Shown: positions 1 through 8,776 of the stretch, piece by piece
Layout: each line of letters begins with the position of its first letter
Position numbering within the stretch: position 1 is the first letter of the stretch
Notes under the pieces: model-generated
What the model was told of the DNA's origin: nothing
Databases searched by the model: none
The model's input: only the letters and a program-made list of their open reading frames with translations
Position numbers and translations under genes: made by a program
Origin: Pseudomonas wuhanensis
GTDB lineage: Bacteria; Pseudomonadota; Gammaproteobacteria; Pseudomonadales; Pseudomonadaceae
DNA: 64,000 nt
Assembly (NCBI RefSeq): GCF_030687395.1
Contig: NZ_CP117430.1
Location: 5,270,001 to 5,334,000 of the forward strand
Direction of reading: 5' to 3'

Positions 1-333
1 CATCTGCTGGATACTGGCCAGCTCCACGGTCTTGGGGCCATCGCCGTTGGCCAGGGTGACCTTGCCGTCTTCTGCCGCGTGTAGCGCCTTGGCCTTCTCC
101 CCGGTGTAGGCATCCTGTTTGACCAACAGTTGCTGATCACTCTCCAGGGTTTTGACCTGCTTCCAGTCGATCGGGACTGAGCCAGCATACTCGGTCTGAA
201 TCAGCAGTTTGCCACCATCGAACACGGTGATTTTGCCGCTCAACTTGTCACCGTTCTTCAACCAGACGGTATCGGCGAGCAAGGGAGTGGAAGCACTGAC
301 GACAGCGAGGCACAGCAAGGTTCTAGACAACAT
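1..333 (-). CDS. DUF481-family outer-membrane protein, N-terminal part
   Basis: The reading frame runs from an ATG at 333 off the left edge, so only the first 111 residues are visible. It opens with a signal peptide (hydrophobic residues 5-20, likely cleavage after PLLA). The mature start DTVWLKNGDKLSGKI, followed by short repeats of the type TLESDQQLLVKQ, is typical of the DUF481 family (YdiY-like, salt-induced outer-membrane protein), where an N-terminal SH3-like region precedes a C-terminal beta-barrel. The barrel lies outside the window. It is divergent from the MGMT-like gene at 500. Family assignment is from sequence character; substrate or role is unknown. Confidence 0.7.
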   Translation of the reverse strand, partial: MLSRTLLCLAVVSASTPLLADTVWLKNGDKLSGKITVFDGGKLLIQTEYAGSVPIDWKQVKTLESDQQLLVKQDAYTGEKAKALHAAEDGKVTLANGDGPKTVELASIQQM

Positions 334-499
334 AAGCGAATCGAAGGCTCAACTTTGCGAAAAAAAGTCGGCATTATCCATAGGAATAAGGCCCTAGCAA
401 GGACTGACCCGACTTTTTCTATTGAGTTCATTTCTCAATGGGCGATCCAGGATTTACTCTACAGACGGTCAATGCGCATTTTTTCAGGAAGCCCGGGAC

Positions 500-853
500 G
501 TGACCGACTCAAACGCTGAAACCGAAAGCGCGGCGCAAATCCGACGCACGGCGCTCTACCTGACCTTGGCACAAGTGCCCGAAGGCAAAGTCGTGAGCTA
601 TGGCCAGCTCGCCGAACTCGCGGGACTGGGTCGTGCTGCCCGCTGGGTCGGGCGAACACTCAGCCAATTGCCCGGCGACACTAAATTGCCCTGGCACCGT
701 GTGCTAGGTGCCGGCGGTCGGATCAGTCTGCCCGTGGGCAGCCCTTCGGGGGATGAACAACGGGCCCGATTGCGCATGGAAGGCATCAGTATCCTGAACA
801 ATCGTGTTGATATTCAGCGCCATGGGTGGCGCCCGGTAGAGCACAGCGGTTAG
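500..853 (+). CDS. Alkyltransferase-like protein (MGMT/ATL family)
   Basis: A 117-residue DNA-binding protein related to the C-terminal domain of O6-alkylguanine-DNA alkyltransferase. The active-site motif PCHR of true alkyltransferases reads PWHR here, so the methyl-accepting cysteine is a tryptophan. This defines ATL proteins, which bind O6-alkylguanine, flip the base and recruit nucleotide excision repair rather than repairing it themselves. The helix-turn-helix and arginine-finger region (QLAELAGLGRAARWVGRTL) is present. The GTG at 500 is preferred over an in-frame TTG at 422 because AGGAA at 486-490 sits nine bases before it and family members start near there. Confidence 0.85.
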   Translation: MTDSNAETESAAQIRRTALYLTLAQVPEGKVVSYGQLAELAGLGRAARWVGRTLSQLPGDTKLPWHRVLGAGGRISLPVGSPSGDEQRARLRMEGISILNNRVDIQRHGWRPVEHSG

Positions 854-897
854 AGTGCGCGCTTTGTTTCCGTAATTCTTGAGGCAGACTCCAGCCC

Positions 898-2451
898 ATG
901 CCCCGTAAAACCTGGCGCGCCGCGCTCGCCGCCTATGCCAGCCCCTCGACCCTCGTGCTGTTGCTGCTTGGTTTCGCCGCCGGCCTGCCTTACATGCTGG
1001 TGTTTTCGACGCTTTCAGTCTGGCTGCGCGAGGCCGGTGTTGCCCGCGAAACCATTGGCTACGCAAGCCTGATCGGTCTGGCCTATGCCTTTAAATGGGT
1101 CTGGTCCCCGTTGCTCGACCAATGGCGCCTGCCACTGCTCGGCAAGCTCGGTCGACGACGCTCCTGGCTGGTACTGGCCCAGGCGCTGGTGATCCTCGGC
1201 CTGATCGGCATGGGATTCTGCGACCCGCAAAAGCACCTGTCCTGGCTGATCGCCATTGCCGTGGTCGTCGCCTTCGCCTCGGCGACGCAAGACATCGCTG
1301 TCGATGCTTATCGCCTGGAAATCGCCGACGAAACCCGCCAAGCCGCGCTGGCGGCCAGCTACATGGCCGGTTATCGGGTCGCAGCCCTGCTGGCGACGGC
1401 CGGCGCACTGTTCTTCGCCGAAGGCTTCGGCTCCACCGGTTTCAACTACAAGCATGCGGCGTGGACCGGCACCTACGTGCTGTTCGGCGTCTTGATGGTC
1501 CCGGCGTTGCTGACCACCCTGTTCATGCGCGAACCGCCGGTGCCCCTGCGTACTCAATTGCAGGCCGGACGCTATAGCTTTGTGCACCAATTGGCGTCGG
1601 TGTTCGTGCTGATCGTGCTGCTGGTGTCCGTACCGGCCATGTTCACCCAGCTCTACAACACTGACTTCGCCAGCGTACTGTTCGAAGGCGCCAGCGTGCT
1701 CGACCTGCTGCTCGAAGACCGCGCGTTCCTGCGGGCGATCCTCTATATCACGCTGACCGGCCTGTGCTTGTCGGCCATGGGTCGCCGTGGCTTGGCCCCG
1801 GTGCTGACGCCGGTCAACGACTTCATCCTGCGTTACCGCTGGCAAGCCCTGCTGCTGCTCGGGCTGATCGCCACCTATCGGATGTCCGATACGGTGATGG
1901 GCGTGATGGCCAACGTGTTCTACATCGACCAAGGGTTCACCAAGGATCAGATTGCCAGCGTCAGCAAGATATTCGGCCTGATCATGACGCTGGTCGGTGC
2001 CGGCATGGGCGGCCTGCTGATCGTGCGCTTCGGCATCCTGCCTATCCTGTTCATTGGCGGCGTTGCATCGGCCGGTACCAACCTGCTGTTCCTGATGCTC
2101 ACGGATATGGGTGCCGATCTGCAGATGCTGATCGCCACCATCTCACTGGATAACTTCAGTTCGGGCCTGGCGACTTCGGCATTTGTCGCTTACCTGTCGA
2201 GCCTGACCAATCTCAAATTCTCCGCCACCCAGTACGCCCTGCTCAGCTCGATCATGCTCTTGCTGCCTCGCCTGATCGGAGGCTACTCAGGGGTCATGGT
2301 GGAGAAATTCGGTTATCACAACTTCTTCCTGATCACCGCCCTGCTGGGCGTTCCGACCTTGTTGTTGATCGCCTTGCACTGGTTCCAGGAAAACCGCCGA
2401 GCCGGTCCGACACCGGAACCGGTTCCGACCCAGGTTGCGGAAGAATCGTAG
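898..2451 (+). CDS. ampG: Muropeptide permease AmpG (MFS)
   Basis: A 517-residue polytopic inner-membrane protein of the major facilitator superfamily with about 12-14 hydrophobic segments. It imports GlcNAc-anhydroMurNAc peptides from the periplasm for peptidoglycan recycling and supplies the signal for AmpR-controlled beta-lactamase induction. Recognisable AmpG traits are the first helix GFAAGLPYMLVFSTLSVWL and DATQDIAVDAYRLE-like loop (here SATQDIAVDAYRLE). Length matches pseudomonad AmpG, which is longer than the E. coli protein. It starts 44 bases after the ATL gene and may be cotranscribed with it; a strong hairpin follows at 2473-2504. Confidence 0.92.
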   Translation: MPRKTWRAALAAYASPSTLVLLLLGFAAGLPYMLVFSTLSVWLREAGVARETIGYASLIGLAYAFKWVWSPLLDQWRLPLLGKLGRRRSWLVLAQALVILGLIGMGFCDPQKHLSWLIAIAVVVAFASATQDIAVDAYRLEIADETRQAALAASYMAGYRVAALLATAGALFFAEGFGSTGFNYKHAAWTGTYVLFGVLMVPALLTTLFMREPPVPLRTQLQAGRYSFVHQLASVFVLIVLLVSVPAMFTQLYNTDFASVLFEGASVLDLLLEDRAFLRAILYITLTGLCLSAMGRRGLAPVLTPVNDFILRYRWQALLLLGLIATYRMSDTVMGVMANVFYIDQGFTKDQIASVSKIFGLIMTLVGAGMGGLLIVRFGILPILFIGGVASAGTNLLFLMLTDMGADLQMLIATISLDNFSSGLATSAFVAYLSSLTNLKFSATQYALLSSIMLLLPRLIGGYSGVMVEKFGYHNFFLITALLGVPTLLLIALHWFQENRRAGPTPEPVPTQVAEES

Positions 2452-2472
2452 GCTCTTTACGCAGGAAGCATC

Positions 2473-2504
2473 GCGGGAGGGCGAGCAGATTTTCGCCCTC
2501 CCGC
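2473..2504 (+). terminator. Strong hairpin downstream of ampG, no U-tract
   Basis: A perfect 12-bp inverted repeat (GCGGGAGGGCGA at 2473-2484 and its complement at 2493-2504) with an 8-base loop lies between ampG and proS. No run of T follows on either side, so it is not a canonical intrinsic terminator. It may block 3' decay or aid Rho-dependent termination. Confidence 0.5.
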
Positions 2505-2595
2505 CAGACAGCCGGCCGCACTCCTGTACGCCAGCAGATCTCGCCCGTACAATGTTCCGTCATTTCTCGTCATCAGCAACCGACAACGGCCAACC

Positions 2596-4311
2596 ATGCG
2601 CACCAGTCAATTTTTGCTCGCCACACAGAAAGAAACGCCTTCCGACGCGGTCGTCATCAGCCATCAGCTGATGCTGCGCGCCGGCATGATCCGCAAACTC
2701 GCCTCGGGCCTGTACACCTGGCTGCCCATGGGCTTGCGAGTGATGCGCAAGGTTGAAGCCATCGTGCGTGAAGAAATGAACGCCGCCGGCTCTCTCGAAG
2801 TGTTGATGCCGAGCACCCAACCGGCTGAGCTGTGGCAGGAATCCGGTCGCTGGGAAGAGTACGGCCCTGAATTGCTGCGCTTCAAGGATCGCCACGGTCG
2901 CGACTTCTGTGCCGGCCCGACTCACGAAGAAGTCATCACCGACCTGATGCGTAACGAGCTGAGCAGCTACAAACAGCTGCCGATCAACCTGTATCAGATC
3001 CAGACCAAATTCCGTGACGAAATCCGCCCACGCTTCGGTTTGATGCGCGGCCGCGAGTTCATCATGAAGGACGCCTATTCGTTCCACGCTGATCAGCCTT
3101 CGCTGCAGATCACCTACGACCGCATGCACCAGGCGTACTGCAATGTGTTCACTCGCCTGGGCCTGAAGTTCCGTCCGGTTGAAGCCGACAACGGCTCGAT
3201 CGGTGGTGCCGGCTCCCACGAGTTCCACGTACTGGCCGAATCCGGCGAAGATGACATCGTCTTCAGCAACGGTTCCGACTACGCTGCGAATATCGAAAAG
3301 GCCGAAGCCGTACCGCGCGAAACCTCTCGTGCCGCACCTGCCGAAGAACTGCGCCTGGTCGACACGCCGAACGCCAAGACCATTGCGCAACTGGTCGAAG
3401 GCTTCAACCTGCCAATCGAAAAAACCATCAAGACCCTGGTGGTGCACGCTGAAGAGAAAGGCAAGCTGATTGCCCTGATCATCCGTGGCGACCACGAGCT
3501 GAACGAAATCAAGGCCGCCAACCAGCCTGGCGTTGCCAGCCCGCTGGTCATGGCTTCCGAAGCCGAACTGCGCGACGCCATTGGCGCCGGCGCCGGCTCC
3601 CTTGGCCCGTTGAACCTGCCACTGCCGATCATCATCGACCGTTCCGTCGAGCTGATGAGCGACTTCGGCATTGGTGCCAACATCGACGACAAGCACTACT
3701 TCGGTGTGAACTGGGAGCGTGATCTGCCGGTTCCGACGGTTGCCGACCTGCGCAACGTCGTGGCGGGCGATCCAAGCCCTGACGGTAAAGGCACCCTGGA
3801 AATCAAGCGCGGCATCGAAGTCGGGCACATCTTCCAGCTGGGCAACAAGTACAGCAAAGCGATGAAGTGCGAAGTGCTGGGCGAGAACGGCAAGCCGGTC
3901 ACCCTGGAAATGGGCTGCTATGGCATTGGCGTGTCCCGCGTGGTGGCTGCCGCCATCGAACAGAACAACGACGAGAACGGGATTATCTGGAGCGATGCTC
4001 TGGCCCCGTTCCAGATTGCCCTGGTACCGCTGCGCTACGAAACCGAACAGGTTCGCGAAGCCACCGACAAGCTCTACGCAGAACTGACTGCCGCCGGCTT
4101 CGACGTGCTGCTGGACGACCGCGACAAGAAAACCAGCCCGGGCATCAAGTTCGCGGACATGGAGCTGATTGGCATTCCACACCGGATCGTGGTCAGTGAC
4201 CGCGGCCTCGCCGACGGCAATCTGGAATACAAGAGCCGCACAGAGGCCGAGGCGCAAGCGCTGCCGGTCGCTGACGTGTTGTCTTTCCTCCAGGCCCGCA
4301 TCCGCCGCTGA
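2596..4311 (+). CDS. proS: Prolyl-tRNA synthetase (bacterial type, with editing domain)
   Basis: A class II aminoacyl-tRNA synthetase of 571 residues that charges tRNA-Pro. Class II motif 1 lies near [16 protein letters not shown] (residues about 48-65) and motif 2 is in [16 protein letters not shown]. The insertion (INS) domain, residues about 230-390 with TIKTLVV and [10 protein letters not shown], hydrolyses misacylated Ala-tRNA-Pro and marks the long bacterial form. The C-terminal 100 residues form the anticodon-binding domain ([20 protein letters not shown]). The start at ATG 2596 gives the conserved [14 protein letters not shown]-terminus. The lipoprotein gene follows 17 bases later. 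Confidence 0.97.
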   Translation: MRTSQFLLATQKETPSDAVVISHQLMLRAGMIRKLASGLYTWLPMGLRVMRKVEAIVREEMNAAGSLEVLMPSTQPAELWQESGRWEEYGPELLRFKDRHGRDFCAGPTHEEVITDLMRNELSSYKQLPINLYQIQTKFRDEIRPRFGLMRGREFIMKDAYSFHADQPSLQITYDRMHQAYCNVFTRLGLKFRPVEADNGSIGGAGSHEFHVLAESGEDDIVFSNGSDYAANIEKAEAVPRETSRAAPAEELRLVDTPNAKTIAQLVEGFNLPIEKTIKTLVVHAEEKGKLIALIIRGDHELNEIKAANQPGVASPLVMASEAELRDAIGAGAGSLGPLNLPLPIIIDRSVELMSDFGIGANIDDKHYFGVNWERDLPVPTVADLRNVVAGDPSPDGKGTLEIKRGIEVGHIFQLGNKYSKAMKCEVLGENGKPVTLEMGCYGIGVSRVVAAAIEQNNDENGIIWSDALAPFQIALVPLRYETEQVREATDKLYAELTAAGFDVLLDDRDKKTSPGIKFADMELIGIPHRIVVSDRGLADGNLEYKSRTEAEAQALPVADVLSFLQARIRR

Positions 4312-4328
4312 CACCAGATAGAGACGTC

Positions 4329-5282
4329 ATGTTCAAGCGAAACACCTTAGGCCTCGGTGGCGCCGCCCTGTGCGGCGCGCTGCTGGTCAGCGGCTGTGCC
4401 AATCAGATGTCACAACGCAGCGAGCACGAGGAACGGGTCGAGCGCAAACTGCTCGATCACAGCCTGCAGATCGATGTCGGCGAGCCTAAGGTGCTTGAGC
4501 TGCCGCAACGTCGGGTGAAAATCCACGAGCAGAAGACCTTCGAAGTCACCGAGTTCGAAGTCACGCGCCGCTATGATCGCTATACGCCTTACCAACCCTG
4601 GAGGGAGGTCTACGAGATCCCGCTGGGCGCGGTGGCCGTGGTGGCCGGTGTCGGTGCGAACGTCGTCAACGTGTTCACCCTCGGCAATCTGCCGGACAGC
4701 GTGACGAAGGACTGGCTCGGCTATGGTTTCGCCGGGCTCAACCCGTTCATGAACGTGCAGTCTCACGGTCGCGCACAGCAGAACCTGGCGGGCATCGACG
4801 AAGTCCAGCGCGACAAGCGCACGGAATATTCGAGCCTGCCATGGAGCGAACGTCCGGTGCAGGTCAAGGCCGGCAAGAACACGTTTGATCTGAGCACCGA
4901 TCGTAACGGCGTGTTGCGCCTGAATCTGCTGGATAGCCCGTTCGCCGAGCATGACCTCAATCATCTGGGTAAGCTGCAGATCAGTGTCGAAGACAACAAG
5001 GACGATGTGCACACTGACTCGTCCCTGGCGATCAGCAGCAACTTGCGCGGCAAGCTGCTCGAAGCTCACGGGCTGATTTACGACGATCTCGAAGATGACG
5101 AAGTGAGCCAGTGGGTACACCGGGTCAAGCGCCTGTCGGAATTGGGTCTGGAAGAAGAAGCCAGCGAGTTGGAACAGAGCTTGATCGAACTGACCCGCAA
5201 CGATCCTGAGTTGCAGACCGAATTCCTCAAGTCATTGACCAAGGATGCCGGGCGACTGGTGGCGGATCCAGGACCGAATTAA
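4329..5282 (+). CDS. Putative lipoprotein of unknown function
   Basis: A 317-residue protein with a lipoprotein signal peptide: basic start MFKR, hydrophobic core and lipobox LVSGC, with Cys23 as the lipidated residue. Position +2 is Ala, so sorting to the outer membrane is expected. The mature part is highly charged, with one internal apolar stretch at about 98-118 (GAVAVVAGVGANVVNVF) and an acidic, probably helical C-terminus rich in Leu and Glu. No known domain was recognised. It sits directly behind proS and is probably cotranscribed. Function should be left open. Confidence 0.75.
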   Translation: MFKRNTLGLGGAALCGALLVSGCANQMSQRSEHEERVERKLLDHSLQIDVGEPKVLELPQRRVKIHEQKTFEVTEFEVTRRYDRYTPYQPWREVYEIPLGAVAVVAGVGANVVNVFTLGNLPDSVTKDWLGYGFAGLNPFMNVQSHGRAQQNLAGIDEVQRDKRTEYSSLPWSERPVQVKAGKNTFDLSTDRNGVLRLNLLDSPFAEHDLNHLGKLQISVEDNKDDVHTDSSLAISSNLRGKLLEAHGLIYDDLEDDEVSQWVHRVKRLSELGLEEEASELEQSLIELTRNDPELQTEFLKSLTKDAGRLVADPGPN

Positions 5283-5296
5283 AAGCCTAAAAGTTT

Positions 5297-5352
5297 CGCG
5301 AGCAAGCCCGCTCCCACAAGGACGATGCAGTACCTGTGGGAGCGGGCTTGCC
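5297..5352. repeat. REP palindrome pair, left part, split by the IS element
   Basis: One arm (CGCGAGCAAGCCCGCTCCCA at 5297-5316) and an inverted copy (CCTGTGGGAGCGGGCTTGCC at 5333-5352) form the pseudomonad REP pair seen elsewhere in this window. The second copy is interrupted after GGCTTGCC by the insertion sequence and resumes as CGCGATG at 6734 on the far side. Confidence 0.85.
5345..5352. repeat. Target-site duplication, left copy (GGCTTGCC)
   Basis: Eight bases identical to 6726-6733 flank the IS256-family element, as expected for a family that makes 8-9 bp duplications. Confidence 0.85.
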
Positions 5353-6725
5353 GGGAGTGTCAGATTTTTTGTGTGCGGGCCGGTAACGGCCTGCCATAAG
5401 GCAAGCCCTCATTTCACCAGTTTGACCTGGTAAATCGATCGCCATAAAGAATCGCAAACTGATTCATTGCGCTCTTCCAGTCGTGCGCTGCGCTGCCCCA
5501 ATTGGCCGTGATGTTTTGCAGTGCCAGCCAGATCAGCTTCGTCGCTGCATCATCAGTCGGGAAGTGGCCTCTTGTCTTGATGATCTTGCGCAACTGAGCA
5601 TTGATGCTCTCGATGGCGTTAGTGGTGTAGATCACTTTTCGGATGGCAGGCGGGAAGACAAAAAACGGGATGACTCGATCCCAGGCACGTCTCCAAGCGG
5701 CTACGACTGTTGGGTATTGTTTGCCCCAAGGCCCCGTTTCAAATGCGTCCAGAGCTTGCTCGGCAGCTTCAACGTTAAGCGCCTGATAAACCGGCTTGAG
5801 GGCTTTGGCCAACTCGCGGCGCTTGTCCCAGGAGGCGTAATCAAGACTGTTACGGATCAGGTGCACGATGCAGGTCTGCAAGGTCGTCGTCGGAAACACC
5901 GCACTCAAGGCTTCTGGCATGCCTTTAAGGCCGTCAGTTACCGCGATCAATACATCCTCAACGCCACGGGTCTTGAGGTCGTTGAAGACCTTCATCCAGA
6001 ACTTGGCCCCCTCAGTGGTCTCAATCCAGATGCCCAAAATGTCTCGGGTGCCGTCCGGCAGCACGCCCAGAGCCAGGTAGATGGCCTTGTTGCGAACCAG
6101 TCCTTCCTCACGGATTTTGACCCGCAGCGCATCGAAGAAAATCACCGGATACATCGGCTCAAGCGGGCGTTGTTGCCAGGCAGTCACTTCCTCCAACACT
6201 GCGTCAGTGACCGAGCTGATGAAATCATGGGAAACATCGGTCCCGTACTGCTCCGAAAGGAATGCCCGGATCTCTCGGACGGTCATGCCACGGGCGTACA
6301 TGGCAATGATTTTGTCGTCGAAGCCCGTGAACCGACGCTCATGCTTGGGGATCAGCATTGGCGCGAAGCTGCCATCGCGATCCCGAGGAATGTCCAGACG
6401 CAGCGGGCCATCATCGGTCAGCACGGTCTTGCTGCTTTTGCCGTTGCGCTGGTTACTCGACTCCTCAGGGCGCTCCGCGCCCTGAGGGTAGCCAAGGTGG
6501 TGACCCAGCTCCGCGCCAAGGGCTCGCTCGATAAGCGCCTTTTTGAACGCCATGGATGCGTCCTGAATCGCCTCGGCGCTCATTGGGCCTTTAACGAACT
6601 GATCGATCAGCTCCTTCGGAATCGAAGGAAGCTGGGTTTTGGCCTCCGAGGCCGGTTTCTTTTTGGTCGGCATACATGCTCCTTTTCAACATGTTATGCC
6701 CGAACACAAAATTTCTGACAGTCCC
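5353..6725 (-). mobile_element. IS256-family insertion sequence, complete
   Basis: A 1373-bp element with terminal inverted repeats of 28 bp that match at 24 positions: left end 5353-5380 begins GGGAGTGTCAGA, right end (read inward from 6725) begins GGGACTGTCAGA. It carries one transposase gene and is bounded by 8-bp direct repeats GGCTTGCC. The target is a REP sequence; joining the flanks through one copy of the duplication restores a normal REP (GCGGGCTTGCCCGCGATG). The ends and gene appear undamaged, so the insertion may be recent. The IS name cannot be given without a database. Confidence 0.88.
5414..6673 (-). CDS. IS256-family transposase (Mutator superfamily, DDE)
   Basis: A 419-residue transposase filling most of the insertion element. 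The DDE triad is visible: Asp in VIFFDALRVKI, Asp in IAVTDGLKGMPEALS, and Glu in YTTNAIESINAQLR, the last being the signature of this family. The N-terminal part (GAELGHHLGYPQGAE, NQRNGKSSKTV) is the usual DNA-binding region. Length is normal and there is no frameshift or internal stop, so the enzyme is probably functional. The gene reads toward the lipoprotein gene and is not part of a host operon. Confidence 0.95.
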   Translation of the reverse strand: MPTKKKPASEAKTQLPSIPKELIDQFVKGPMSAEAIQDASMAFKKALIERALGAELGHHLGYPQGAERPEESSNQRNGKSSKTVLTDDGPLRLDIPRDRDGSFAPMLIPKHERRFTGFDDKIIAMYARGMTVREIRAFLSEQYGTDVSHDFISSVTDAVLEEVTAWQQRPLEPMYPVIFFDALRVKIREEGLVRNKAIYLALGVLPDGTRDILGIWIETTEGAKFWMKVFNDLKTRGVEDVLIAVTDGLKGMPEALSAVFPTTTLQTCIVHLIRNSLDYASWDKRRELAKALKPVYQALNVEAAEQALDAFETGPWGKQYPTVVAAWRRAWDRVIPFFVFPPAIRKVIYTTNAIESINAQLRKIIKTRGHFPTDDAATKLIWLALQNITANWGSAAHDWKSAMNQFAILYGDRFTRSNW

Positions 6726-6733
6726 GGCTTGCC
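6726..6733. repeat. Target-site duplication, right copy (GGCTTGCC)
   Basis: Matches 5345-5352 exactly; followed by CGCGATG, the rest of the interrupted REP. Confidence 0.85.
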
Positions 6734-6763
6734 CGCGATGACGCCATTACATTCACTGCAAAA

Positions 6764-7825
6764 CTACCGCTCAAACAACTCCATCTGCTCAAACCCGCCC
6801 CGCAAATCCTCCAACCTCACCCCGATCCCCAATAACCGCACCGGTTTCCCACCACGGTTAAACGCCTGGGTCAGCAACAACTGATAACTCCCCAGATCCC
6901 GCCCTGCCCCGGCCTGCTCCAACGTAGTCTGGGTAAAATCATGGAATTTCACTTTGACGAACGGCTTTCCCGGTCGATAGCTGCTGTCGATCCGCGCCAT
7001 GCGGCCATTCAGCGACTCCAGCAACTCGGGCAATTTATCCAGACAACTCACCAGATCCGGCAGGTCCGCGTCGTAAGTGTTTTCGACGCTGATCGACTGC
7101 CGGCGACTGTCGTTGTGCACCAACCGCTCATCGATCCCACGGGCCAGGCTCCAGAGCCGCTCGCCGAAGCTGCCGAATTCACGCACCAGTGCCAATTTGT
7201 CCCATTCACGCAAATGCGAGCAATCGACGATGCCGAGCTTGCCCAGCTTGTCGGCGGTCACTTTGCCAACCCCGTGCAGCTTGCTCACTGGCAAACCACT
7301 GACAAAGTCTTCCACCTGATCCGGGGTGATCACGAATAAGCCGTTAGGCTTCTTCCAGTCGCTGGCGATTTTGGCGAGAAACTTGTTCGGCGCCACACCA
7401 GCCGACACAGTGATGTGCAACTGATTGGAGACCCGGCGGCGAATGTCCTGGGCGATTCGCGTGGCGCTGCCGCCGAAATGCGCGCTGTCCGACACGTCGA
7501 GGTAGGCCTCATCCAGGGAAAGCGGCTCGATCAGGTCGGTGTAATCACGAAAGATCGTATGAATTTCCTTCGATGCTTCTCGATAGGCATCCATGCGCGG
7601 TTTGACGATGGTCAGGTCCGGACAGAGTTTCAAGGCATGTCCGGAAGACATGGCCGAGCGTACGCCATAAGCCCGTGCTTCATAGTTACAGGTGGCAATC
7701 ACCCCACGCCGATCGGCCGAGCCGCCCACCGCCAATGGCTTACCGGCCAGGCGCGGGTCGTCACGCATCTCGATGGCGGCGTAGAAACAGTCACAATCGA
7801 CGTGGATGATTTTTCGCTGCGTCAT
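6764..7825 (-). CDS. dinB: DNA polymerase IV (Y-family, translesion)
   Basis: A 353-residue error-prone polymerase for bypass of damaged templates. Catalytic carboxylates are visible in the N-terminal motif HVDCDCFYAAIEMRD (Asp10 and neighbours) and in LSLDEAYLDVS; thumb (helix-hairpin-helix HGVGKVTADKLGKLGI) and little-finger regions follow. The open frame extends upstream to 7906, but MTQRKIIHVDCD at 7825 is the family start and the upstream part overlaps the LexA operator. The C-terminus ends in QMELF-type residues, resembling a beta-clamp binding peptide. Under SOS control judging from the operator at 7894-7909. Confidence 0.95.
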   Translation of the reverse strand: MTQRKIIHVDCDCFYAAIEMRDDPRLAGKPLAVGGSADRRGVIATCNYEARAYGVRSAMSSGHALKLCPDLTIVKPRMDAYREASKEIHTIFRDYTDLIEPLSLDEAYLDVSDSAHFGGSATRIAQDIRRRVSNQLHITVSAGVAPNKFLAKIASDWKKPNGLFVITPDQVEDFVSGLPVSKLHGVGKVTADKLGKLGIVDCSHLREWDKLALVREFGSFGERLWSLARGIDERLVHNDSRRQSISVENTYDADLPDLVSCLDKLPELLESLNGRMARIDSSYRPGKPFVKVKFHDFTQTTLEQAGAGRDLGSYQLLLTQAFNRGGKPVRLLGIGVRLEDLRGGFEQMELFER

Positions 7826-7893
7826 ATAAAAGCAGTGTTCATGGCGAAGAAACGATGTGTGGGTGAGTCGTACCGGCAGTATCTCACTGACAC

Positions 7894-7909
7894 CTGTATA
7901 TAGCACCAG
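7894..7909 (-). promoter_or_regulatory. LexA (SOS) box upstream of dinB
   Basis: CTGTATATAGCACCAG fits CTG-N10-CAG with an AT-rich core and lies about 70 bases before the dinB start. This is the usual arrangement for SOS-induced dinB. Confidence 0.85.
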
Positions 7910-7924
7910 TACTCTGAATGTTCT

Positions 7925-7942
7925 TTTTCCTATGTAGGAAAA
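7925..7942. other. 18-bp perfect palindrome between dinB and the tRNA genes
   Basis: TTTTCCTA-TG-TAGGAAAA is an inverted repeat with 8-bp arms. The 300 bases between the dinB start and the first tRNA otherwise hold only the LexA box and the tRNA promoter. It could be an operator; nothing else identifies it. Confidence 0.4.
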
Positions 7943-8084
7943 GCACGCATGAATTTATTTTCTCAATCGAAAGCCCCCTCTCGATAGAGCCAAAAGCCTT
8001 GCCCTGCCTGCGTTTCAGACCGATTTGCCACTCCTTTTTTCACCTAAGCGCTTGAACAGGAACAGGTTTTACCGAGATTGAAGG

Positions 8085-8112
8085 TTGACAGCCCTGCGAT
8101 CCTCTGTAGAAT
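8085..8112 (+). promoter_or_regulatory. Sigma70 promoter of first initiator tRNA gene
   Basis: TTGACA (8085-8090), 16-bp spacer, TAGAAT (8107-8112), followed by a short GC-rich discriminator; a strong stable-RNA type promoter ending 13 bases before the tRNA. Confidence 0.85.
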
Positions 8113-8125
8113 GCCGACACACAGA

Positions 8126-8202
<77 letters not shown>

Positions 8203-8208
8203 AACATC

Positions 8209-8240
8209 AAAAAAGGCTACTCGAAAGAGTGGCCTTTTTT
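8209..8240 (+). terminator. Intrinsic terminator of first initiator tRNA
   Basis: AAAAAAGGC-TACTC-GAAA-GAGTG-GCCTTTTTT: a long A/T-flanked hairpin with a GAAA tetraloop starting seven bases after CCA. Confidence 0.9.
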
Positions 8241-8382
8241 GTGCGCGCCTGTTTTATAAAAAATCAGCGATTTCTGCCTAACCGCACAGAAACAAGAAAT
8301 CGTTCTGATTCCGAAACTTAGGTCTCCCCTGCCACCGCTCGCCCTCGTTTTACACTTATTTGAGCCATACTGGGATTAACGG

Positions 8383-8410
8383 TTGACACTCCGGCGTTCG
8401 CCTGTAGAAT
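8383..8410 (+). promoter_or_regulatory. Sigma70 promoter of second initiator tRNA gene
   Basis: TTGACA (8383-8388), 16-bp spacer, TAGAAT (8405-8410). The spacer sequence differs from the first promoter while the hexamers are the same. Confidence 0.85.
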
Positions 8411-8423
8411 GCCGCCACACAGA

Positions 8424-8500
<77 letters not shown>

Positions 8501-8506
8501 AACATC

Positions 8507-8538
8507 AAAAAAGGCTACTCGAAAGAGTGGCCTTTTTT
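8507..8538 (+). terminator. Intrinsic terminator of second initiator tRNA
   Basis: Identical to the hairpin at 8209-8240. The 236 bases from here to mprF hold no gene that I can see. Confidence 0.9.
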
Positions 8539-8776
8539 GTATCTGTTGAAAAAGTCCTTTCGCAACAATGATCTGTCACTGTGCAGCGAGCCGTTCGGGG
8601 GTCGTCAGACTGTGAGTTCAGCGCAGGCTGAACCGCAGACGGAACCCTCTGCGACTGATGACGCGCCATCGCCCATCCGGTGAGAGGCGTTAATATTTGT
8701 GATTATTTTTTTCTACAGGGATTGGTAACTTGGCTGGATACCCCCATCCTGTCGCGCACAATCCAAGAGGTGATTG

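Noticed and set aside
422..499. Upstream extension of the alkyltransferase-like gene from a TTG
   Set aside because: The extension is not similar to the family and GTG 500 has a well-placed AGGAA.
2560..4314. Long open frame antisense to proS (584 codons)
   Set aside because: Composition is rich in His, Gln, Val and Ala as usual for antisense of high-GC genes; proS on the other strand is a clear full-length homologue.
5483..6718. 411-codon frame antisense to the transposase
   Set aside because: Exists only as the complement of the IS256 transposase; no family likeness.
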